Shown here piece by piece: positions 41,781-52,565 of a stretch of 64,000 nt of DNA. Within the stretch, counting starts at the first letter, position 1; every line of letters starts with the position of its first letter. The stretch lies in NCBI GenBank assembly GCA_023422775.1, contig JAFAGM010000140.1, positions 1 through 64,000 on the forward strand, read 5' to 3'. The translations under genes were made by a program, and so were the position numbers. The DNA is from Pseudomonadota bacterium (GTDB taxonomy: Bacteria; Pseudomonadota; Alphaproteobacteria; Rhizobiales; Xanthobacteraceae). Below the pieces are notes generated by a model. The model ran no database searches. It had not been told where the DNA came from and was given only the letters and a program-made list of their open reading frames with translations.

Positions 41781-43819
41781 CGTTCAGGATAGGCGTTGAC
41801 GTCGGCGGGACCTACACCGATCTCGTGGCTACCGACGAGAGCGGGCACACCGTGTTTGCAAAATCGCCATCGACCCCGGCGGATCAATCGCTCGGTGTGA
41901 TGGCGGGCCTGGAAGAACTGGCGCGGCGGCTGAACCTTACGCGCGCGGAAATGCTCGCAGCGACCGACCGGCTGGTTCACGGCACCACCGTTGCCACCAA
42001 TGCGTTGCTGGAGCGCAAGGGCGCAAAGGTCGCGCTGATCACCACCGAAGGACACCGCGACGTCATCGAGATGCGCGAGGGGCTCAAGCCCGACCGCTAC
42101 GATCTGCGCACGCCGCCGCCGGCGCCGCTGGTGCCGCGCGACCTGCGGTTTGGCATTCGGGAGCGGCTGCGCGCCAATGGCGAGGTGCTGATTCCGCTGG
42201 ATGCAAAATCGCTCGACGATGCGATCGTCGCGATCCGGCAATCGGGCGCGACGTCGGTCGCGGTGTGCTTCCTGCATTCCTATCTCAATCCCGTGCACGA
42301 ACTCGCTGCCGTTGAAAGGCTGAAGCAGGCGCTGCCCGGCATCAGCATCTCGCGCTCCAGCGACGTGCTGCCGCAGATCAAGGAATATGAGCGTGTCTCG
42401 ACCACGATCGTGAACGCCTATGTCGAACCGATCGTGCGGCGCTACCTGACCAGTCTCGAAACGCGGCTGACCGAAGCGGGTTTCAGGGGCAGCCTGTTTG
42501 TCGTGCTGTCGCATGGCGGCATGGCTCCCGTCGAGGAAGCCTCGCGGCTGGCCGCAGGCACCGTATTGTCCGGACCCGCAGGCGGCATGTCGGGCGGGCG
42601 GGGCTGCGCCGATCTGGTCGGCATTCCCGATCTCGTTCCGTTCGACATGGGCGGCACCTCGACCGATATATCGCTGATATCGGGCGGGCAGGCCTCGCTG
42701 TCCGCCGACGGAATGCTGGCCGGCCAGCGCATCGCGCTGCGCAGTCTTGATATCGCGAGCATCGCAGCCGGTGGCGGCTCGATCGCGGGCGTCGATGCCA
42801 GTCGCACGCTGCGCGTCGGACCGGAGAGCGCAGGCTCGGTGCCGGGCCCGGCCTGCTACGGCAATGGCGGCGAGGCTGCGACCGTCACCGATGCCAATGT
42901 CGTGCTCGGCTATCTCGATGCCGCAGCCTTCATGGGCGGCAAGCGCCCGCTCGATCGTGCGGCCTCGGAAGCCGCGGTGGATCGTATCGCCAGCGCGATG
43001 GATCTGTCGCGCGTCGAAGCCGCCGCCGGCATCTACCGCATGATCAATCTGAACATGGCCGACGGCATTCGCCTGATGACGCTGCGCCGCGGCGTCGATC
43101 CCCGGAAGTTCGCGCTGCTGAGCTTTGGTGGCGCCGCAGGTCTTCATGCGGCCGAAGTCGCGCGCGAACTCGAGATAAAGCGCATCATCGTACCGACGGT
43201 GGCATCCGTGCTGTCGGCCTGGGGCATGCTGACCAGCGATCTCCGCTACGAGGTCAGCCGCACGCATTATGGCGCCGGGCGCATCTCGGCCGGTGAAGTG
43301 CGCGAGCTGTTTGCCGGGCTGGAACAGCAGGCCGCCGGCCGGCTGCGCTCCTGGTTCAACGGCAAGGTTGCGATCGAGCGTTCCGCCGAAATGCGTTACG
43401 GCGAGCAGATTTTCGAGATCGACGTTTCGCTCGACGGCCTCGACTGGGACGCGCCCGACCTGGTTGATCAAATCGAGGACCGCTTCCACATCAGGCACGA
43501 GGAATTGTACACCTACGCCTCGCGCGGCCAGGAAGTGGTGTTCGTCAACGCGCGCGTCGCGGCGGTGGGTGAAGTCTCGCGACTGGATTCCGAGACCAGG
43601 TCTGCATTGTCTTCGGTCGCGTGCGCGCCGCGCAGCAAACGGCAGGCGTTCTTTGGCGGCTGGCGCGAAGTCCCGGTCTATGCGCTCGACGACCTGCAGC
43701 CCGGGCATACGTTGACGGGACCAGCGATCATCGAAGCCGAAACCACCACCGTGCTGATCGACACCGGCGATCGCGTCACGGTCAATGCGCTGGGATGGCT
43801 GGATATCGCGCTTCGATGA
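41777..43819 (+). CDS. hyuA: Hydantoinase A / oxoprolinase-type subunit
   Basis: The 680-residue protein is the ATP-binding A subunit, with an actin-like nucleotide site: FRIGVDVGGTYTDLVA at the start, VHGTTVATNALLERKGAKVAL, VLSGPAGGMSGGRG, FDMGGTSTDISL and AAGGGSIAGVDAS. This motif order is diagnostic for HyuA. It works with HyuB. The aminotransferase and an enolase-superfamily gene nearby suggest breakdown of an amino- or sugar-acid-derived cyclic compound. The gene ends before a long palindromic repeat that may also end transcription. Confidence 0.92.
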   Translation: MTFRIGVDVGGTYTDLVATDESGHTVFAKSPSTPADQSLGVMAGLEELARRLNLTRAEMLAATDRLVHGTTVATNALLERKGAKVALITTEGHRDVIEMREGLKPDRYDLRTPPPAPLVPRDLRFGIRERLRANGEVLIPLDAKSLDDAIVAIRQSGATSVAVCFLHSYLNPVHELAAVERLKQALPGISISRSSDVLPQIKEYERVSTTIVNAYVEPIVRRYLTSLETRLTEAGFRGSLFVVLSHGGMAPVEEASRLAAGTVLSGPAGGMSGGRGCADLVGIPDLVPFDMGGTSTDISLISGGQASLSADGMLAGQRIALRSLDIASIAAGGGSIAGVDASRTLRVGPESAGSVPGPACYGNGGEAATVTDANVVLGYLDAAAFMGGKRPLDRAASEAAVDRIASAMDLSRVEAAAGIYRMINLNMADGIRLMTLRRGVDPRKFALLSFGGAAGLHAAEVARELEIKRIIVPTVASVLSAWGMLTSDLRYEVSRTHYGAGRISAGEVRELFAGLEQQAAGRLRSWFNGKVAIERSAEMRYGEQIFEIDVSLDGLDWDAPDLVDQIEDRFHIRHEELYTYASRGQEVVFVNARVAAVGEVSRLDSETRSALSSVACAPRSKRQAFFGGWREVPVYALDDLQPGHTLTGPAIIEAETTTVLIDTGDRVTVNALGWLDIALR

Positions 43820-43827
43820 CGAGTGAT

Positions 43828-43907
43828 GCAGGGTGGGCAAAGCACAGCGTGCCCACCATTACGATCCTGCTCTCGATGGTGGGCATGCTGTGCTCTGCCC
43901 ACCCTGC
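43828..43907. repeat. Long inverted repeat between convergent genes (family C)
   Basis: Two 32-base arms (43828-43859 and 43876-43907) pair at 30 of 32 positions around a 16-base loop. The outer parts begin GCAGGGTGGGCA. The element lies between hyuA and the convergent enolase-superfamily gene and could act as a two-way terminator. Confidence 0.9.
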
Positions 43908-43921
43908 GAAACCGTGAGCGC

Positions 43922-45136
43922 CTACTTCTTCTGCCCGTAGTTCAACAACCCGCCATGGCTCTTCGGCGGATGAGCCCGCAGGCCTTCCTCGTTGGGCTCG
44001 GTGCCCCAGCCGGGGCGGTCCGGCATCACGAGATGCCCATCGACGATCTCGGGCACATGCGTGAACAGTTCGTGGTCCCAGGCGAGGCGATCGATGTCGG
44101 TTTCCATGATGCGCAGGTTCGGGACGGCGGCCGAGAAATGCGCGTTCTGCATGGTGCAGAGATGGCCGTAGAAGTTATGCGGCGCGACGTTGACCTCGAA
44201 ATGCTCCGCGGCCGCGGCGATCTTCATCGATTGCCACACCCCGTTCCAGGGCGTGTCGATGATGGCGACATCCATCGCCTGTTCGTTGAAGTAAGGCAGG
44301 AATTCGCGCAGGCCCAGCAGCGTCTCGCAAGAAGAGATCGGGTGCGGGCTCTGGCGGCGGATGTAGCCCAGCGCCTGCGGGTTGAAGGTGTCGATCTCCA
44401 CCCAGAACATATCCATGTCCTCGATGGCGCGGAGAATCTTCAGGTAGCCCTCGGTCTTGGCGTTGAAGTTGAGATCGAGCAGCAGGTCGACATCGGGCCC
44501 TGCGCCGTCGCGGATTGCCTCGAGGTGCATGCAGAGGTTTCGCAGCACCTTGCGGTCGACATTGATCTCGGGCTCGAACGGCGAGCCGAAGCCGGGCCGC
44601 CAGCCTTGCGGCTTGCCGTCGGTGTAGACGAAGATGTTCGTCTTCATCGCGGTGAAGCCTTTTTCGCGTACCTCGCGACCGATGGATTTGACGCCGTCGA
44701 GGCTGGTGATCGCCGGCTTGAACCAGTCAGGATGGTTGATGCGCCAGGTCGCGCAGTGCGACCAGTAGACCCGGATGCGGTCGCGAATCTTGCCGCCGAG
44801 CAGGTCGTAGCAGGGCACGCCGAGCGCCTTGGCCTTGACGTCGAGCAGCGCGTTCTCGATGGCGCCGAGCGCCAGCGCAACCACGCCGCCGGCGGCGGGC
44901 CGGGTGGCGGAAAACAGCTCGGCGTAGATCCGCTCGTGCTGGCAGGCGTTCTTGCCGACCACGCGCGCCGCGAGCCGCTCGATTGCCGCGGTGACACCGG
45001 GCGCGCCAAACCCCTCGTCGTACTCGCTCCAGCCGACGATGCCGTCCTCGGTCACGATCTTGACGAAGTGGTAGTTCCGCCAGCCGGCGTCGCAGGCAAG
45101 TGTCTCGACGCTTCTGATCTGGGTGGCCTTTTTCAT
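43922..45136 (-). CDS. Mandelate racemase / muconate lactonizing enzyme family protein
   Basis: The 404-residue enolase-superfamily protein has an N-terminal capping domain (IVTEDGIVGWSEYDEGFG, RPAAGGVVALALGAIENALLD) and a barrel with metal-ligand strands VDLLLDLNFNAKTEG, MFWVEIDTFNP and HPISSCETLLG. The general base near KTNIFVYTDGK is a lysine region, and NVAPHNFYGHLCTMQNAH sits in the last strands. It is probably an acid-sugar dehydratase or racemase. It begins 23 bases from a candidate operator, with AGG before the ATG, and converges on hyuA. Confidence 0.87.
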   Translation of the reverse strand: MKKATQIRSVETLACDAGWRNYHFVKIVTEDGIVGWSEYDEGFGAPGVTAAIERLAARVVGKNACQHERIYAELFSATRPAAGGVVALALGAIENALLDVKAKALGVPCYDLLGGKIRDRIRVYWSHCATWRINHPDWFKPAITSLDGVKSIGREVREKGFTAMKTNIFVYTDGKPQGWRPGFGSPFEPEINVDRKVLRNLCMHLEAIRDGAGPDVDLLLDLNFNAKTEGYLKILRAIEDMDMFWVEIDTFNPQALGYIRRQSPHPISSCETLLGLREFLPYFNEQAMDVAIIDTPWNGVWQSMKIAAAAEHFEVNVAPHNFYGHLCTMQNAHFSAAVPNLRIMETDIDRLAWDHELFTHVPEIVDGHLVMPDRPGWGTEPNEEGLRAHPPKSHGGLLNYGQKK

Positions 45137-45158
45137 GAATTCCTGCCCCGGGGCTTGC

Positions 45159-45182
45159 TGTTGTAATTGGCTGAGTACAACA
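45159..45182. promoter_or_regulatory. Inverted repeat upstream of the enolase-superfamily gene
   Basis: TGTTGTA (45159-45165) and TACAACA (45176-45182) form a perfect 7-base inverted repeat with a 10-base spacer, 23 bases before the start codon at 45136. Such GT/AC-rich sites suit a GntR-type regulator. The rest of 45183-45495 shows no gene and should hold the promoter of the plus-strand operon. Confidence 0.45.
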
Positions 45183-45495
45183 ACGGTTTTCGCGACGGGT
45201 CAACCGCGGGGCAGCAGAAGGATGAGCGGGTGGTCCGCGCATCGGCATTATCGCCGAGAGGCTACCAGTTCGTCCGCCCTCCGACGCCTGCGGAAGTCAT
45301 CTCGCGCGAATTCCTTCAGTGCCGTCGCCAGCAAGAAGCACGCGCAAACGAAAGCTAAGCGCTTCGCACCTCTCGCGAATTCCGTAACGCGGGACAAAAT
45401 TCCGCTTGCATCAGAATCCCAGCAAGGTTTCATGTTCAGCAATAAAAAACGGCACCGGCTACGTCACGCTGGTCATGGGGCCTTGAGGGAGCGTG

Positions 45496-47936
45496 ATGGG
45501 TGCGTTGTCGCATTTGCGAGTTGTCGAGATCGGAAGCAGCGCCGCGACCGGCTATTGCGCCCGCTTGTTCGCCGATTTCGGCGCCACCGTCCGGAAAATC
45601 GAGCCGCCACAAGGAGATCCCCTCCGCCGCACCGCGCCGCTGACGCCGGCAGGAAACAGCGCGTGGTTCGCGTTTCTCAATTTCAACAAATCAAGCGTCG
45701 CGCTCGACCCTGACGATCCGAATTCAGCCTCTCGCCTGGCGGAACTGATCGGCGCCTGCGACGTCCTGCTCGACGGCCGCGACGTCGATGCCGCGGATTG
45801 TCCGGCGATCGACCTCGAGACGATCAGGCAAGCCAACCCCGGTCTGATTCATCTCGAGACGAGTTGGTTCGGCGGCGAGGGGCCTTATGCAAAATTCGCC
45901 GCGACTGACTCGACCATTCGCGCGCTGACGGGACTGGTAAAGCTGGTCGGCCCGGCGGATGGCCCGCCGATGCACGCGCCGGACTTCCAGACCGGCATTC
46001 TCGCCGGCCTCTGGGGCTTCATCGCCGCCGCCGCCTCAGTGCTGGGCCGCATGCAGGGCGGGGGCGGGCGATCAAGCCGCCTGAGCATCTTCGAGTCCTC
46101 GATCGCCGTGACCGAATACATCATGTTCGAGTCGTTCTCGCGCGGCGACATCATGCGGCGGATCGGCGTCAACCGGTTCTGGCCGACCTTTCCGGTCGGC
46201 ATCTACGAGACCAGGCAGGGCTGGCTCGGTGTTACGACGGTTACTCCCGCGCAATGGCGTGCGTTCTGCGAGATGCTGGGGTTGAACGCGCTGCGCGACG
46301 ATCCGACGCTGTTCATGGGCACCGATCGCCTGCAGCGCATGGAGGAAATCGAAGGCGAATTCATTCCAAGGCTGAAGGCGCGCACCGCGCAGGAATGGTT
46401 CGAGGAGGGCTTGCGGCGGAAGATCCCGATCGTGCCGGTGCCCGAGATATCCGATCTCATCGCGGACGAAGAAAAGCAGGCGCGCGGGGCCATCGTTCCG
46501 ATCATGATCGGCGACGAGACCGGATTCACCGCGGGCTCCATGCAGCGCCTGACCGGCACGCCGCCGCGGCGGGGCGGTGCGGTGCCTGATATCGGCGAGC
46601 AGATGCTCGGCAGCGCACATGCCGAAGCTGCCGCGCGTGTTCCGGTGCCTGAGCCCAACGGAGAGAACCGCCTGCCGCTCGAAGGCATCCGCGTGATCGA
46701 TTTCTCGATGGGTTGGGCCGGGCCGATCTGCACGCGGACGCTGGCCGACCTCGGCGCCGACGTCATCAAGATCGAGGCGACGCAGTACCCGGACTGGTGG
46801 CGCGGCGTTGACCGGCGTCCGGCCTACGTTCTCGAACAGATGTACGAGAAGTCGGTGCGCTACTGCATCATGAACCGCAACAAGCGCGGCATCACGCTCG
46901 ACCTGACGCGGCCGCAAGGGCTCAACCTGGCCCAGCGGCTGGTGGCCGACGCCGACCTCGTGGTCGACAACTACTCGGTCGAGGTACTGCCGAAACTCGG
47001 CCTCGGCTATAACATCGTCAGTAAGCTCAATCCAAAACTCGTCATGATGTCGATGTCGGCGTTCGGCGCCGGCAGCATCAACCGCGATTGCCGCGCCTAC
47101 GGCTCGACGCTGGAACAAGGTTCCGGCCTGCCGAGCGTGGTGGGCGATCCCGACGGGCCGCCGGTCATGAGCCACACGGCATTCGGCGATGCCGTCGGCG
47201 GCCTGAACGGCTGCGCCGCTGTTCTGACCGCATTGATCCACGCGCGACTGAGCGGCAGGGGCCAGTTCATCGATCTTGCGCAGATCGAATGCATGATGCC
47301 GTTTGCCGCGCCGTGGATTGTCGCGCACTCGATCGGCGGCAAGGCGCCGGTGAAATACGGCAACCGCCACCCGGATTTCGTGCCGCATGGCTGCTTTCCC
47401 TGCGCCGGCGACGACAACTGGATCGTGGTGGCCGTCGATAGCGATGCGATGTGGCCGAAGCTCGCTGCGCTGCTCGGCCGCGCCGATTGGGCCGCGGACC
47501 CAAGATTGAAGACGGCGGCCGGCAGGCGCACCATTGAAGGCGCGATCGAGGCCGCGATTGCCGCCTGGACCTCCGCTCGCGATCCCGAGGAGGCAATGAA
47601 CGCGTTGCAGGCGGCTGGCATAGCCTCCGGCGTGGCGCGGCTGCCGATCGAACTGCTGAAGGATGCGCAACTGCACGCGCGCGGCTTCATCCAGGAAGTC
47701 GATCGCGCTTTCATCGGCCCGCATCCGCAGCCGTCGATGCCGTTCCGCGAGACCGACAAGCCGTTCCCGATCCGCAGCGCGCCGCCGACGCTGGGCGAAC
47801 ACAACCGCGAAATCCTCGGCGGCCTTCTCGGGCTCTCCGACGCGGAGATCGAGCAACTCGCGCGCGACGGCATCATCGGCACCGAGATGCTGATGGAGGA
47901 ACAGCTCGTGAAAGAGAAGAAGCGGGCGACGGCTTG

Positions 47937-47937
<1 letters not shown>
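45496..47937 (+). CDS. Fused double CaiB/BaiF-family CoA transferase
   Basis: The 813-residue protein is two family III CoA transferases in one chain. Half one runs LSHLRVVEIGSSAATGYCAR to about residue 380 and has the candidate catalytic Asp163 in APDFQTGILAGLWGF; half two starts LEGIRVIDFSMGWAGPICTR near residue 397 and has Asp565 in HTAFGDAVGGLNG. Such enzymes move CoA between carboxylic acids. GAGGGAG lies five bases before the ATG at 45496; a GTG at 45493 adds one residue. It heads an operon with a complete importer and a biotin carboxylase, so it probably activates the imported acid. Confidence 0.9.
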
Positions 47938-49012
<1,075 letters not shown>

Positions 49013-49016
<4 letters not shown>

Positions 49017-50029
49017 GTGCGCTCGCCACCGATATCGCCAAGGACGACATCAAGGACGCCATCGTCTCGGTGCGCGATCTCCAGGTCCAGTTCCAGACCA
49101 GCGATCGGCGGGCCACGGTGAAGGCGGTTGACGGCGTCGATTTCGATGTCCGCCGCGGCGAGACCTTTGGCATCATCGGCGAATCCGGATCGGGCAAGAC
49201 CACGATCGGGCGCGCGCTGGTGTTCCTGCTGAAGCCGAGCGCAGGCGCGATCCTGCACGATGGCCGCGATCCGCTGGCGCTGCCGCGTCGGCAATTCCAG
49301 AGCCACCGGCGCGACTACCAGATCATCTTCCAGGACCCGAACGCCGCGCTGAACCCGCGGATGACGATCCTGTCCTCCGTGCTTGAGCCGCTGGAACTCG
49401 CGCGCGAAGGGGATAAAGCCGGGCGCCTGAGGCGCGCGCGCGAGGCCATGGATCGCGTCGGCCTGTCACAGGATGTCGGCGACCGCTATCCGCACCAGCT
49501 TTCCGGCGGCCAGAAGCAGCGCGTGGTGATTGCGCGCGCGCTGACGCTGCGGCCGAAGCTGATCGTGTGCGACGAGGTCGTGGCGGCGCTGGATATGTCG
49601 ATCCGCGGCGACGTGCTCAATCTGTTTGCCGAACTGCAGCGCGATCTCGGGTTGACCTACGTTTTCATCACCCACGATCTCGCGGTGGTGTCGCATATCA
49701 GCGAACGCATCGCGGTGATGTATCTGGGACGGTTCGTCGAGCTCGGCCCGACCGGGCAGGTATCGGAACGGCCGCTGCATCCCTATACGCAGGCGCTGCT
49801 GTCGGCCGAGCCGCGGCCGTTGCCGTCGTCGATGCGCGGGGGCAACCGGATCGTGCTGCAGGGCGAAATCCCGAGCCCGATCGATCCGCCCTCGGGGTGC
49901 CGTTTCCGGACCCGCTGCCGGTATGCGCAGACGCTCTGTGCGGAGGAGACGCCGGAGTGGCGCGAACTGAAACCGGATCATTGGGTGGCCTGCCATTTCG
50001 CGGACCGCCCGAACTTTTCGCCCAATTGA
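49013..50029 (+). CDS. ABC transporter ATP-binding protein, DppF type
   Basis: The 338-residue ATPase starts MSALATDIAKDDIKDAIVSV and has Walker A GESGSGKTTIGRAL, FQDPNAALNPRMT, signature LSGGQKQRVVIARAL and a Walker B that reads LIVCDEVVAALD where most family members have a DEP-x-S/T-ALD run; the catalytic Glu is kept. The C terminus has CRFRTRCRYAQTLC, the cysteine motif of this subfamily. It partners the DppD-type ATPase encoded just before, with ATGA overlap. Confidence 0.93.
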
Positions 50030-50055
50030 ACAAGAATCGCCAGACGGAGGACAGG

Positions 50056-51603
50056 ATGACACACACGACCCGACGCGAGGTAATGGCGCTGATTTCAGGC
50101 GCGCTGGCCGGCACCGCGCTCGGCGGCAGCGCGTTGGCGCAAGGCACGCCGAAACGCGGCGGCACGCTGCGCATCTCGGCGCCCGCCAACCCGTCCAGCC
50201 TCGATCCCGCTACCGGCGGCGCGGGCTCGGATCACGCCTTCCTGTTCACGATGTACGACACGCTGACCGAATGGGATTTTGGAACGTTGAAACCGAAGCC
50301 GGGCCTCGCGGAAAGCTGGAGCTTTACCGACCCCACCACGCTGGTGCTCAACATCCGCTCCGGCGTCACCTTTCACGACGGCACGCCGCTCGATGCCGAG
50401 GCTGTGAAATTCAATCTGGAGCGCAACAAGTCCGATCCGAAATCCAACATCAAGGCCGATCTCGCCTCGATGGCGTCCGCCGCGGTCACCGGCCCGATGC
50501 AGGTGACGCTGAAGCTGAGCGCGCCGGACGCCGCGCTCCCCGGTATCCTTTCCGACCGCGCCGGCATGATGGTCTCGCCGACCGCGCTCAAGGCGGCGAG
50601 TTCAGGCAATGTCGCGCGCACGCCGGTCGGCGCCGGCGCCTATGCGTTCGTGAGCTGGGCCGACGGCGAGAAGATCGTCGTCAAGCGCAACGAGAAATAC
50701 TGGAAGCCGAACCGGCCGTATCCGGATGGCATTGAATTTTCCATCATCCCGGAACTGACGACCGGCTCGCGCTCCGTGACCGCCGGCCAGAACGACCTGA
50801 TGTACCAGTTGCCGCCGCGCCAGAAGGCGATCATGGACCGCGTTCCCAGCGTCAGGATCGCCAATGGACCCACACTCTATGTCTTCCAGATCTTCCTGAA
50901 CTGGGCGAAGCCGCCGTTCGATAACGTCAGGGTTCGCCAGGCCTTCAATTTCGCGATCGACCGCGAAACCTTCGTCAAGGCGGCGCTGGCCGGCCTTGCC
51001 GAACCCGCCTACATGAACCTGCCGAAGGCGCATTGGGCCTACGACAAGTCCGTCGCCGCGCTCTACCCTTATAACCCCGACAAGGCGAAGCAGTTGCTCG
51101 CCGAGGCCGGCTTCAAGGACGGGCTGTCGATCGATCTGATCGGCTATCCCGACCAGGATTCGGTGCAGCGCCAGGAGATCCTGATCGAACAGTTCCGCAA
51201 GGCCGGCATGAACGTGAAATTCTCCAACGCCCCGATCGCGGAGGCTTCCGCCGCGTTCTTCGGCGCCGAGAAACGCGGCTCCGGCCTGCTTGCGGCCTGG
51301 ACCGGACGGCCCGATCCGAGCCTGACCTATTCGCTGATGTTCACCAAGGACGCCTATTACAATGGCGGCCGGGCGCCGGTGCCGCCGGAACTCGAAGCCG
51401 CGATCAAGGAGTCGCGGGCCTCCGAAGATATCGAAAAGCGCCGCAGGGCCTTCGCCACCGTGCAGCGGCTGGTGATGGAGAACGCATTCGTGGCGCCGCT
51501 CGCGTTCCAGTTCGAACTGGTCGCCATGAACAAGAAGGTGCAGGGTTACAGGCCGAACCTGCTGGGCAAGCCGAAATACGACGACGTCTGGCTGGAGAGC
51601 TGA
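50056..51603 (+). CDS. ABC transporter substrate-binding protein (family 5), Tat signal
   Basis: The 515-residue binding protein opens THTTRREVMALISGALAG, a twin-arginine signal, with cleavage near SALAQG. Mature features are GGTLRISAPANPSSLDP, the hydrophobic MYDTLTEWDF, ILNIRSGVTFHDGTPLDAEA-type strand (residues 96-116) and APDAALPGILSDRAGMM. It should bind the substrate that is later activated by the CoA transferase and carboxylated, rather than a peptide, if the operon is one pathway. The ATG at 50056 follows GGAGGACAGG. Confidence 0.92.
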   Translation: MTHTTRREVMALISGALAGTALGGSALAQGTPKRGGTLRISAPANPSSLDPATGGAGSDHAFLFTMYDTLTEWDFGTLKPKPGLAESWSFTDPTTLVLNIRSGVTFHDGTPLDAEAVKFNLERNKSDPKSNIKADLASMASAAVTGPMQVTLKLSAPDAALPGILSDRAGMMVSPTALKAASSGNVARTPVGAGAYAFVSWADGEKIVVKRNEKYWKPNRPYPDGIEFSIIPELTTGSRSVTAGQNDLMYQLPPRQKAIMDRVPSVRIANGPTLYVFQIFLNWAKPPFDNVRVRQAFNFAIDRETFVKAALAGLAEPAYMNLPKAHWAYDKSVAALYPYNPDKAKQLLAEAGFKDGLSIDLIGYPDQDSVQRQEILIEQFRKAGMNVKFSNAPIAEASAAFFGAEKRGSGLLAAWTGRPDPSLTYSLMFTKDAYYNGGRAPVPPELEAAIKESRASEDIEKRRRAFATVQRLVMENAFVAPLAFQFELVAMNKKVQGYRPNLLGKPKYDDVWLES

Positions 51604-51608
51604 GCGGC

Positions 51609-52565
51609 ATGGCGCGACGGAGTCCGGTACGGGTGATCGGCGGCCGCCTGTTGCAGGCGGTCCCTGTGATCCTGCTCGCGACCTTCATGGTGTTTGCGCT
51701 GCTGAAGCTGGTGCCCGGCGATATCGCGGTGACGCTGGCCGGCGACAACGCCACCGACGCGCGCATCACCGAGATCCGCGAGGTCTACGGCCTCGACCGG
51801 CCGTTTCTGGTGCAGTACGGCGCCTGGCTCGCCAATGTCGTGCAGGGTGATCTCTCGCAATCGCTGCTGACCGGCGAAAAGGTCGCCACCTCCATCGCCC
51901 GTGCCTTTCCCAATACGCTCCTGATCGTGGCCATCGCTTTGGTGCTGGCGCTGGTCACAGGCATTCCCATGGGCGTGATCGCGGCGATCAAGCCCAATGG
52001 CTGGGTCGATAAGTCAGTCAGCCTGATCGCCTCCCTCGGCGTCGCCATTCCCGGCTTCTGGCTGGCGATGATTTTGGTCGCGGAGATCTCGCTGAAGTTG
52101 AACTGGCTGCCCGCGACCGGCGCAAAGTCCTTCAGCGCCTCGCCGTGGGAGGCGATCCGGCACGCGCTGCTGCCGGGCATCGCCATCGCCGCCTACGGCA
52201 TGGCCGAGGTGGCGCGGCAGTTGCGCGGCTCGCTCCTGGAAGTGCTGTCGTCGCAATATGTGCGGACGCTACACGCCAAGGGGCTGTCGATGACGCGCAT
52301 CCTCTGGCAGCACGGTCTGAAGAACGTCAGCGTCAACCTGTTCACCATCATCAGCCTCTTGGTCAACCGCATGCTGGCGGCGACCGTCGTGATCGAGGCG
52401 GTGTTCGCCATTCCCGGCATGGGTAGCCTGATCGTGCGCGGCGCGCTGCAGCGCGATTTCCCGATCGTGCAGGGCGTGGTGTTCGCCATGGTCATCGTCG
52501 TCATCGCGGTCAATCTGATCGCCGATCTCCTGTGCGCCGCCGTCGACCCGAGGATCGAGCAATGA
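51609..52565 (+). CDS. ABC transporter permease, DppB type
   Basis: The 318-residue permease begins MARRSPVRVIGGRLLQAVPV and shows LKLVPGDIAVTLAGDN, YGLDRPFLVQYGAWLANV, loop SSQYVRTLHAKGLSMTRI and the end LLCAAVDPRIEQ. Six hydrophobic segments are seen. It follows the binding protein by five bases and overlaps the DppC-type gene by ATGA, so the importer is translated as a block. Confidence 0.93.
   Translation: MARRSPVRVIGGRLLQAVPVILLATFMVFALLKLVPGDIAVTLAGDNATDARITEIREVYGLDRPFLVQYGAWLANVVQGDLSQSLLTGEKVATSIARAFPNTLLIVAIALVLALVTGIPMGVIAAIKPNGWVDKSVSLIASLGVAIPGFWLAMILVAEISLKLNWLPATGAKSFSASPWEAIRHALLPGIAIAAYGMAEVARQLRGSLLEVLSSQYVRTLHAKGLSMTRILWQHGLKNVSVNLFTIISLLVNRMLAATVVIEAVFAIPGMGSLIVRGALQRDFPIVQGVVFAMVIVVIAVNLIADLLCAAVDPRIEQ

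Noticed and set aside
41576..43840. 754-codon open frame on the minus strand
   Set aside because: Antisense to hyuA, which has clear motifs along its whole length.
45167..45358. 63-codon frame in the divergent region before the CoA transferase
   Set aside because: No ribosome site and no family features; it overlaps a likely promoter and operator region.
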